A DNA stretch of 64,000 bases, taken from Rhizomys pruinosus. Taxonomy: Eukaryota; Chordata; Mammalia; Rodentia; Spalacidae. The stretch lies in assembly GCA_009823505.1 (NCBI GenBank), contig VZQC01009555.1, forward strand, positions 401,790 through 465,789, given 5' to 3'. Under the pieces are notes generated by a model. That model had not been told where the DNA came from and searched no databases. It saw only the letters and a program-made list of their open reading frames with translations. Positions 55,740 through 64,000 of this stretch are shown piece by piece. How positions within the stretch are numbered: the stretch's first letter is position 1; every line of letters starts with the position of its first letter. The translations under genes and the position numbers were made by a program.

Positions 55740-56035
55740 ATGTGGGAAGATCCAGTTTGAACTAGGGGCTAGTTCTCAGATAGCACCCCTCAGGGAACCA
55801 TGTGGGAGCCATGGGATTCATCTGACCCCGCCCCAAGAAGGAGCAAGCAACGTGGCCTAGGCACATGAGGCTAGATGGAGCAGCAGTATACAGTGGCACA
55901 TAACTGGGGGTCTGTGTTGGCTCTGGGAGCTGATGTCATTTTGCTTATAAAAGTGAGCTGCAGCAGGCAATAAATCGAATTCTCCATTATCATCATTATA
56001 CAGAATTCCCAGCCATTATTTTTGCTTGTGTACCG
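55740..56035 (+). mobile_element. Possible solo ERV LTR
   Basis: TATA-like 'gcttataaaag' (55943-55953) is followed by 'gcaggcaataaatcg' (AATAAA at 55969) and a U5-like 'attctccattatcatcatta' tract. The order and spacing are LTR-like. Start near 'tgtgggaaga' (55741) is a guess; no TSD found. Confidence 0.4.
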
Positions 56036-57169
56036 GCCGAAGCAAGCCTGGGTTTGAAGTGTTGTGGCCAGTGAGTTGGATGGAGGTCCATTAGACCACC
56101 AACCTGGTAATCTGGTGTGGATAGAGACCTATCAGGTTACCAGCTGTGAAGTGAATTGTGAGTGGGTGTAAGCTGAAGATAGGCCATCAACCATCAGCCT
56201 GAAATTCCTGTCCAGAGACCAGCAGTCTTTGGGCAGGTGGAAAAGCACTGCCAAATGGGAAATGTTCTGTTTTCCCAGGCTAAGGTCCTGGGCTGGAAGT
56301 ACCTCTCAGGTCAGGTTAGGAAGGTAACCAACTGATCTCTGCGCCAAGGGGTCAGTTCCCTACAGTGGCTGCAGGTGGACACTGTGCTCCCCTTCCCTTA
56401 GCAGGACTGCGCTGTACCTGCTCGTGGCATGAGATGATCCCACAAGAGTATATAAACATCTGGCACAGAGCCTCATGCCTCACTCTCCATCCACGCTGAT
56501 TTCTGTGGGTCTGAGTACGTTCCATAGCATAGCCCGTTCTCTCTGGAAGATGGATCACTCCTAACTCTGCTCTTCACCTTTACTACAGCAGAGCCCCTAA
56601 ATGTGTTCCACAACTTCACTCCAGTGTCCAGAGTGCAAGAGAGATCATCTTAAAGACAAGCATCTTCTTGGCTCACTGAGTGTCCCTCACTTGGAGGTCC
56701 AATCCATCCTGACCCATTCTGTCACCTCAAATGTTCTTCAAATTGCTGCCAATGTTTTCTCAGACTTTGGTTTGGGGTTTTTGTTATTTGCTGAGCCCTG
56801 GGGAGCTACGTTTAACTTACGACATGAACAGTCCTTGCTGTAACTCCAATTCCTTCAAGTCCCCATCATTTGCCCCTAAATATCTCTGCTTGATGGAGAC
56901 CGTGCTGTCCAATCTCGGCAGGGTCACCACCACATGCTCTTGATGAGGGAGCAGGGAAAGGGTTACTGGATTGAAACGCCCATTCTTGGTGATGAGCATT
57001 TGGCTGGGAAGGGTTTAGTTGGTTAACAAAGCATAGAGTATGGATTTATATGCTCAGGATTATCGCCAAGACCATCAAGTGTGTATTAGCTGATGCTCTG
57101 AAATACACTGGTTTTCAGACAATCTTCACTGGTATTGGAGAACAAAGGATCTTAACAATTCTCTTTATC
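56036..57169. other. Unassigned sequence
   Basis: No gene or repeat recognised; an internal ERV leader after the LTR-like segment cannot be excluded. Confidence 0.4.
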
Positions 57170-57658
57170 TCAAAAAATCTGGCTATCTTGAGAAGATGTC
57201 CTGTTCATCTCCTTTCCATAATTTTAACTGGATTATTGTCTCTGGATGTCTAGCATTTTTAATTTTTGTATATTCTAGATGCTCACTCTCTCTGTGGTAT
57301 AAATGGTAAAGACTTTTAACATTTTGTAGGTTGTGTCGAATGATGGTGTCCTTTGACATACAGAAGCTTTTCAGTTCCACAAAGGCCTGTTTGTCAGTTG
57401 CTAGGGTTAATGCTTGGACTTCAGGTGTTCTCTTCCTGAGCACAAAAGTCCCAGAGCATTCACCATTATCTCCTCTGTCTGTTTCTGCATATCAGGTCTT
57501 ATGTTGAGAGCCTTGGTCCATCTGGAATTGACTTTTGTGCAGGGATCTATTTTCATTCTTCTACAAATAACTATCCAGTTTTACCAGCTCCATTTGTTGA
57601 GCATCTGGTCTTTTCTCCAGTGTGGATTTGTGGGTCCTTTGTGAAAAATCAGGTGGCT
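57170..57658 (-). mobile_element. Old LINE-1 ORF2 (3' part), antisense
   Basis: Plus text 'tgacatacagaagcttttcagttcc', split here as two motifs, 'tgacatacagaag' and 'cttttcagttcc', and 'ctccatttgttgagcatctg' is the reverse of ORF2 C-terminal coding. It is the first of five pieces of one old L1 reaching 62731. Confidence 0.85.
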
Positions 57659-57864
57659 TGGAAGGGAAATAGGGCTCAGTGCTTAAGAGCACTGACTGCT
57701 CTTGTACAGCCCCAGGTTCAGTTCCCAGTACCCATATGGCAGCTATCAACAGTCTTTAACTCAAGTTCCTGGGGATCCAGTGCCTTCTTCTGATGTCTGT
57801 TAGCATTATATGGTACAGGTGCACTTACATACATGCAGGAATATATTCACACACATAAAAAAAA
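57659..57864 (+). mobile_element. B2 SINE in old L1
   Basis: Degenerate head 'ggaagggaaatagggctcag', 'gcactgactgctcttgtaca', tail at 57850-57880. TSD aaatcaggtggct at 57646-57658 and 58048-58060 (the B1 below lies inside its tail). Confidence 0.88.
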
Positions 57865-57880
57865 TGATAAAGTATTTTTT

Positions 57881-58029
57881 GTGTGTTTGTTTTCAAGACA
57901 GGGTCTCCCTGTAGAGACCAACTGTCCTGGAACTCACTTTGTAGACCAGGCTGGCCTTGAACTCACAAATATCCACCTGCCTCTGCCTCCCAAGTGCTAG
58001 GATTAAAGGCGTATGCCACCACGCCCTGC
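57881..58029 (-). mobile_element. B1 SINE in the B2 tail
   Basis: Full B1, minus strand, with perfect 16-bp TSD tgataaagtatttttt (57865-57880, 58030-58045). It is younger than the B2 it interrupts. Confidence 0.95.
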
Positions 58030-58060
58030 TGATAAAGTATTTTTTTTAAATCAGGTGGCT

Positions 58061-58784
58061 GTTAAAGTATAGATTTAAATCCGGGTCCTTAATTCTATCC
58101 ATTGATCAATATGTGGGTTTTTTTATTTTATTTATTTTTGTATGTGTATGAATGTACTATCTGCATGTAGGTTTGTGTGCCCATGTCGTACAATGCCGTG
58201 GAGGTCAGAAGAGGGCATCAGATTCCCATGGAACTAGAGTTAAAGACAGTTCTCAGCCTCCATGTGGGTGCTGGGGATCGAACCCGGGTCCTCTGCAAGA
58301 GCAGTTGGCACTCTTAACTGGTAGGCCATTTCTCCAACCCAATATGTCTGTTTTTATGCAAGTACTAAGCTGTTGTTTTTAATATGCTTCTGAGTATAAT
58401 TTGAGAACAGGGATGGTGATGTCTCTAGCAGTTCTGATATTGATCTGCTTATTTTGGCTATCCATATGTTTAGTGTGTTTCCATATGAAATTTGAATTTA
58501 TTTTTTTAATTTCTATGATGAACTATATGAAATTTTAAATAGTACTCTACTGAATTTGTAGACTGCTTTGGGAAGGATGGTCATTTTCAGAATATTAACC
58601 CTATCAATCCATGACCATGGGAGGTCTTTCCATTTTTTAGTATCTTTTTCAATTTATTTGAGTCCTTCAATGGCTTTATTAGATGCATTACAAGATAGTT
58701 TATGATTTGGGAGATATCATGAATTGGATCATTTCCCTGATTTCTTTCTTGATATGTTAGTTGTTGGTATATAAAGGTTACTGG
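58061..58784 (-). mobile_element. Old LINE-1 ORF2, antisense, second piece
   Basis: 'gttctgatattgatctgctt' and 'caatccatgaccatgggagg' are the reverse of ORF2 RT-to-linker coding. It is interrupted by a B2 (58115-58339) and then by the young L1 at 58785. Confidence 0.85.
58115..58339 (-). mobile_element. B2 SINE in old L1
   Basis: Minus-strand B2 with B box (reverse of GGTTCGATCCCC); TSD caatatgt at 58107-58114 and 58340-58347. Confidence 0.92.
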
Positions 58785-61413
58785 CTGTCTTCAATATAGC
58801 CCTCGAAATGCTTGCTAGGGTGATAAGGCAAGAAAAGGAAATTAAAGGAGTACTAATTGGAAAAGAGGAAGTCAAACTATCCCTGTTTGCAGAAGGTATG
58901 ATAGTTTAACTAAGGGATGCTAAAAACTCCACCAGAAACCTCCTAGAAATGATGAAGAGCTTCAGTAAAGAGACAGGATAGAAAATTAACCTAGAAAAAT
59001 CAGTAGCCTCTTTACACCAATAACAAGCAACAAGAGAAGGATTATAAGGAAAACTTCCCACTCACAATAGCCTCAAAAAAACAATACCTGGGGACAAACC
59101 TAACCAAATACACCAAAGAACTCTATAAGAAAAAATTTAAATCCATGAAGAAGGAGATTGAAGAAGACATCAAAAGATGGAGAAACCTCCAATGGATTGG
59201 AAAAATTAATATAGTAAAAATGTCCACTCTACCCAAATTAATATACAGATTTAGTGCAATCCCAATTAAAATCCCCATGAGTTTCTTCACAGACTTGGAA
59301 AAAAATCCTTAAATTCATATGGAAAAACAAAAGACCCCGAATAGCTAAAGCAGCCCTGAGTGAAAAGCGCAATACAGGAGGGATCACCTTACTGGACTTC
59401 AAGCTATATTACAGGGCTATAGTCATAAAGACAGCCTGGTACTGGCACAAAAACAGACCTGTTGACCACTGGAACAAAACTGAAGATCCGGGGGCTGGAG
59501 AGATAGCCTAGTGGTTAACAGTGCTGACTACTCTTGCAGAGGACCCAGGTTCTATCCCCAGCACCCACATGGCAGCTGAGAACAATCTGTAACTCCAATT
59601 CCAGGAGAACTCCAGTTCCAGAGGAATCCAAGACCCTCTTCTGACCTCCATGGCACTACACGACACGGGTGCACAAACCTACATGCAGACAGTACATTCA
59701 TACACATACAAAAATAAATAAAAATATTTTTAAAAAATTGAAGATCCAAACTTGAGCTCATATAACTTCAGCCACCTCATAGTTGGTAAAGGGGCCAAAA
59801 AAGCTCATTGGAGGAAAGATAGCATCCTCAGCAAATGGTGCTGACAAAACTGGATCACAATTTGTAAAAGAACAAAATGAAACCCCTACCTCTCACCCTG
59901 TACAAAAATCAACTCCAAGTGGATCAAATACCTCAGCCTGAAACTCAAAACTCTGAAGGTGATAGACGGAAAAAGTTGGCAGCAACCTATAAGTCATAGG
60001 TGTAAGAAAAGACTCTATATCAGACAGCAGCTGCAGAGGAATAAGGTCGAAAATTGACAAGCGGGACCTCATCAAACTCAAAAGCTTCTGTACAGCTAAA
60101 GAAACAATCAATGAAGTGAAGAGAAAACCCACGGAGTGGGAGGAAACCTTCACCAGTGATACATCTGACAGAGCATTAACTTCCAGAATATATAAACTCC
60201 TCAAAAAACAAACAAGTAAGAAAACAAATGACTCCCTCAAAAGATGGAGTAAAGAGAATAACAGAGACTTCATCAGTGAAGAAGTAAAGATGGCTGAGAA
60301 ACATCTTTAAAAGTGTTCAACATCATTAATAATTAAGGAAATGCAAATTAAAATCACTCTAAGATATCATCTCACCCCAATAAGACTGGCTAAGATCAAG
60401 AAAACAAAATACACCAAATGTTGGATAGGTTGTAGGGAAAGGAGAACACTCATCCACTGCTGGTGGGAATGTAAACTCATACGACGACTGTGGAAAGCAG
60501 TGTGGAGAACCCTTAAAAGACTCAAAATGAACTTACCACCTGACCCAGCCATACCACTCCTGGGTATATACCCACAAGATTCATCCTACTGCAAAGATAC
60601 ATGCATAACTATGTTTATTACAGCCCTTTTCACAATAGTGAAGAGATGGAACCCACCCAAATGCCCCTCAACTGACAAGTGGATAACAAAAAATGTGGTA
60701 CATCTACACAATGGAGTTCTATGCAGTAGTAAAGAAAGATGACATCATGAACTTTGCAGGTAAATGGATGGAACTCAAAGCCATTATGCTAAGTGAAGTA
60801 ATACAGTCTCCAAAAAACAAATGGGAATGGTTTCCTTCATTTGTGATGCTAGTACCAAATTGAAAGGCAAGCTGAGCAATGTTGTTATATTTCTTTCTAC
60901 CTTAAAGCAACTGTGATGTTATAATGTGAATCTCTTAATGAGCCCTAGAATTAACTTACCACTTACGTTCAGACATGGTAATTAATGTATATGGGCAGAG
61001 GTATGTATTAATATTTTAGAGTAATACAAAATTTAAGGGGAAAAATGTGAACTCCTGGACATATATCAAATTTAACACACAGTTTACTCCTGGAGGACAT
61101 AACTCTGGTACATATATGACGTTTATATAGGCATATTTTGGAGCAATACAATGGGGAAAGAACCAAAACATAAGGACTGGGTCAAAGAACAGTCTGATAT
61201 AGTTAAATTCTGCCCAAAACAGTAAAGCTTTGCAGAGAAGAACTTTAAAAAGACTGAGAGAAAGATGCAGGACATGTATGGCAGAATGCATGATCTGGAA
61301 TGGGGTGGAGGAAAGGAGGAAATATGTCTAAATTGTACTGAAAATTATGTCTGAAATATACAAAACATCAATAAAAGTATTATATTTAAAAAATAAAAAA
61401 GTATAAGGATAAA
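58785..61413 (+). mobile_element. Younger 5'-truncated LINE-1
   Basis: Inserted into the old antisense L1: TSD aaaggttactgg (58773-58784) and aaaggctactgg (61414-61425). It starts within the ORF2 reverse transcriptase, just before the FADD-type region (here 'ctgtttgcagaaggtatgat'), continues through the C-terminal domain ([16 protein letters not shown] and [12 protein letters not shown], 60341-60742) and a ~600-bp 3' UTR to 'acaaaacatcaataaaag'. ORF2 is broken by stops and frameshifts; no ORF1 or 5' UTR is present. It serves as the reference for the local L1 3' end. Confidence 0.93.
59490..59738 (+). mobile_element. B2 SINE in the younger L1
   Basis: Head 'gggggctggagagatagcct', body and A-rich tail. 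TSD tgaagatcc at 59481-59489 and 59739-59747. It is younger than the L1 it sits in. Confidence 0.94.
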
Positions 61414-61612
61414 AAAGGCTACTGGTTTGAAGATGTTAATTTTCTATCCTGCCACTTTGCAGAATGTCCTTACCAGCTTTAGGAGTCTTGTCATGGAGAC
61501 TTTCTGGTATTTTATGTATATAATCATGTCACCTGCAAAGAATGATACCATGATTTCTTCCCTTCCAGTTAGTATCCCTTCATCCCCTTCATCTGTCGAT
61601 TTTGAAACTTTA
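61414..61612 (-). mobile_element. Old LINE-1 ORF2, antisense, third piece
   Basis: Reverse of the RT active-site region: the minus strand around 61520-61560 reads TTTGCAGGTGACATGATT, i.e. FAGDMI where FADD is expected, so the catalytic aspartate pair is already broken. Confidence 0.85.
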
Positions 61613-61615
61613 TCA

Positions 61616-61805
61616 CATATTTGTTTGTTTAGGTGTGTATGTGTACATGTACAAACTTGCACACACCGCAGCTCATGCAGGAAGTTCAGAGAATGACTTT
61701 CAGAGGCAGCCCTCCCCTTCAGCCCTGTGCGTCTCAGTGATCACTTGGTTCATCAGGTTTGATGACACAGACCTCGACTCATTGAGCCATTTCAAAGAGT
61801 CCAGA
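61616..61805 (-). mobile_element. B3-like SINE relic
   Basis: 'ggtgtgtatgtgtacatgta', 'gttcagagaatgactttcag', 'tcatcaggtttgatgacaca', 'cattgagccatttc' follow a reversed B3. Confidence 0.5.
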
Positions 61806-62469
61806 AGTGGATATTTTTATTTATTTTAATTTAATTTTTAAATTATTTGAGAACTTCTGTATGTGAGTGCTGTATTTACATCACTTCTTCCCCTTGAACT
61901 CCTCTCACCTCCCCAACTACATCTCCACTTCATCACCTCCTTTTCTATAATAGTTATTGTTACACAAATACCCATGTTGTCTGTTGTGGCCATTTAGTGT
62001 TGCTCTTGTATGCGTGTGTGTAGTGCTGGAGACCTGAAACTGGAAATCACTGGGGGCTTGTCTCTGGAGGGGACTGATTCTCCCTCTCTTACCAGCTACT
62101 GATTGCCTGTACCTCTGCATCTAGGTCTGGGGGCTTATGAATTTTCCTCATCTGTATTCCTATAGCAACACTTTCTATCAGTGTTAAGGTCTTCTTTAGC
62201 AACCACAGTATTGAGATGCCATGTGTATACACCTCTACTCCTGCTGGAATTGGATATCTGCCAAATGTAAAAATAAATGAATAATCCATGATTTTTCACA
62301 ACCAGTGAATGTTAACTCTGTTCTCAAATTCTGATGTTACACACAAGCCAATACTGAAAATCTTAACCATTAAGTCTATACTTCTCATACATTAAGTAGG
62401 TGCACTTGTGTGGTATCAGCATTGATTGAATGAAGCTGTTGTATTTTCCCCTCACTGATCTGCTTCTTT
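61806..62469. other. Unassigned insert in the old L1, possibly another L1 3' UTR
   Basis: The old antisense L1 stops near 61612 and resumes near 62470. The material between, beyond the B3-like SINE, includes a C-rich 'cccttgaactcctctcacct' segment that resembles a reversed old L1 3' UTR, but I cannot assign it. Confidence 0.35.
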
Positions 62470-62731
62470 CCAGCCTGTCATGCACATGTTTCTAAACACC
62501 ATTTGCTTTACTGCTCTGGCCAAGACTTCAAGTACTGTATTGAAAAGGAATGCAGAGAGTGGGCATCCTTATTACTGATTTTAATGGGGATGCTTTGAGG
62601 TTTTTCTCCATTTAATACTGTTAACTGTGGTCTGGTTGATCTTATTGATCTTATTCTGTTGAGATATGTCCCCTGTACCCCTAGATTCTCCACAGCTGTT
62701 ATTATGAATGGATGTTAGCTTTTTATCAATG
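62470..62731 (-). mobile_element. Old LINE-1 ORF2, antisense, last piece
   Basis: 'ctgctctggccaagacttca', 'agtactgtattgaaaaggaa' and 'gagagtgggcatccttatta' are the reverse of ORF2 RT coding upstream of the active site. Confidence 0.85.
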
Positions 62732-62763
62732 GCCAGAGAAATACTTCAAAAATGTTCGATATC

Positions 62764-63007
62764 GGGGCTGGAGGGATGGCCTAGTGGTTAAGAGCGCCGA
62801 GCGCCAACTGCTCTTGCAGAGGACCTGGGTTTGATCCTCAGCACCCACTTGGTGGCTGAGAACTGTCTGTAACTCCAATTCCAGGAGAACTCCAGTTCCA
62901 GGGGAAGCTGGCACCCTCTTCTGACCTCCATGGCATTGCACGACATGGGTGCACAGACCTACATGCAGACAATACATTCATACACATAAAAAAAATAAAA
63001 TTAAAAT
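62764..63007 (+). mobile_element. B2 SINE
   Basis: Head 'ggggctggagggatggccta', 'gggtttgatcctcagc' B box; a short duplication 'cgccgagcgcc' near 62795-62807. TSD aatgttcgatatc (62751-62763) and aatgctcgttatc (63008-63020). Confidence 0.92.
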
Positions 63008-63020
63008 AATGCTCGTTATC

Positions 63021-63157
63021 ATGTGGTGGTGTACACCTTTAATCCCAGCACTCAGGAGGCAGAGGCAGGCAGATCTCTGTGAGTTCAAGGCCAGTCTGGC
63101 CTATAGAGTGAGCTCCAAGCCAGCTAGGACTAAAGGGAGACCCTGTCTCAAAAAAAA
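63021..63157 (+). mobile_element. B1 SINE
   Basis: 'tggtggtgtacacctttaat' to 'gagaccctgtctcaaaaaa'. Left flank aatgctcgttatc (63008-63020), right flank aatgttcaatatc (63158-63170): it used the target already duplicated by the B2. Confidence 0.93.
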
Positions 63158-63665
63158 AATGTTCAATATCTTTTTTTCATAAGGGAAATGTAAGCCACTT
63201 TGAGATGTCATCTTAGCCACATCAGAAATAATGATAAATGCTGTTTGTGGATGAGAAGAAAGGTGAACTCTTATCCACAGCTGCTGAAGAGTGCAAACTG
63301 GTGTCCAACTATAAAAATCAGTGTGGGGATTATACAAAAAGCTACAAATTGATCTAATACATGAGCAATCCATACCAGTCTCAGGCATACACCCGGAAGA
63401 CTCTATATTGTACTGCAGAAATACCTGTTCACCCTATTCACTCCTGCCCTGCTCCAAATGGCCAGGAAAAAGAAACTGTTTGAATAGATGAATAGTTAAT
63501 GATGTCATGGCACATATACACAATGAGCTCTTAAAATAAGAAATTATGAAATTCGCAGGAGAATAGATGGAATTGCAAACAATCATCTTATAGCTGGATG
63601 CTATCTTGAAGTGTTAGATATGCATGCTTCAATCTGAAAATCAAGAAAGGTCAAGAAACTTATAT

Positions 63666-64000
63666 ACAGCTGGGGCAGGGAGGGTTGAGTGCTGTGGGGG
63701 ATGGAAGGCCAGGGAAGAGGAGGGAGTGTGGGGAGGGCTAAACAGCACTACAGGCCTTTAGCAAAAGCCACATGGAAACCCACGAGTACAGAAGCTTCTT
63801 AAGGTATTTACATAGATATTATACAAAGAGATTTAGGGGGCATTGTTCCTATTAGAGACTGTAGGCTAGCAGAGTAAAAGCCCAGTACCAGGAATGGATG
63901 CCCTTCTATGAAGCTGTTGACCAGGGTTTGCAGAGTCCCTCAAAGAATACTGCCCATTTCCCCTGATGTTCTCTTGGTTACCCAACAGAACATCATAGCA
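63666..64000. other. G-rich then unassigned sequence
   Basis: 63668-63745 is G-rich and may be a decayed L1 3' UTR; after that nothing is recognised up to the window end. Confidence 0.4.

Larger units (their letters stand above)
62732..63665 (+). mobile_element. Another old LINE-1, sense, ORF2 C-terminus
   Basis: 'cagagaaatacttcaaaaat' passes, across the B2 and B1 below, into 'gggaaatgtaagccactttg', 'gcaaactggtgtccaactat' and 'catatacacaatgagctctt': the ORF2 C-terminal region of an older, mouse-like L1 lineage. It abuts the antisense L1 head to head. Confidence 0.75.

Noticed and set aside
60116..60742. ORF2 fragments with [10 protein letters not shown] as active reverse-transcriptase genes
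   Set aside because: Only the C-terminal part remains in frame; the L1 is 5'-truncated and broken by stops upstream.

Overview
The window reads as mammalian nuclear DNA from a muroid rodent. It carries B1, B2, B3/B4 and ID-like SINEs, rodent-type LINE-1, MaLR-type LTRs and many CA/GATA microsatellites. The B2 3' half and the L1 3' end differ from the mouse forms I know, so a cricetid (vole, hamster, deer mouse group) is my best inference; the species cannot be fixed from sequence alone. I found no intact protein-coding gene, rRNA, tRNA or CRISPR array. Nearly all long open frames are by-products of tandem repeats, antisense B2 copies or decayed L1 ORF2.

Layout. 1-6.98 kb: mostly unique AT-rich DNA with old MIR/L1/ID relics, a B2-within-B2 nest and one LTR-like stretch. 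6.98-12.43 kb: a 1.73-kb segment occurs twice, 3,711 bp apart, and the first copy stops at a single N inside a split B2; this looks like an assembly error. 12.28-13.27 kb: an L1-mobilised element with a 5' inversion and a solo LTR inside it. 15-18 kb: B2 stack, truncated L1 with a GATA palindrome, MIR. 19.26-21.09 kb: a complete two-LTR, 5-bp-TSD MaLR/ERVL-like element on the minus strand. 26.45-27.46 kb: the only recognisable protein-derived locus, a broken intronless copy of an NAD-dependent isocitrate dehydrogenase gamma subunit. 28.9-34.5 kb: a tandem-repeat island with 31-bp and 39-bp minisatellites and a 2.2-kb satellite that grew out of the tail of a B2/B3 SINE and has higher-order structure. 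38.7-43.2 kb: L1 and L1-tailed elements, two of them with 5' inversions. 53.0-53.9 kb: another copy of the same L1-tailed element with a clean TSD. 57.2-63.7 kb: an old antisense L1 interrupted by a younger sense L1 (58.8-61.4 kb) and several SINEs, with TSDs that allow the order of insertion to be read.

The main novelty candidates are (i) a recurring non-coding retroelement of about 0.85 kb whose 3' tail matches the local L1 but whose body is not ORF2, (ii) the SINE-tail-derived satellite with an 850-900 bp higher-order period, and (iii) an octamer-bearing 39-bp minisatellite. All statements are from reading the sequence; no database search was run. Family names given with low confidence are from memory of rodent repeats.
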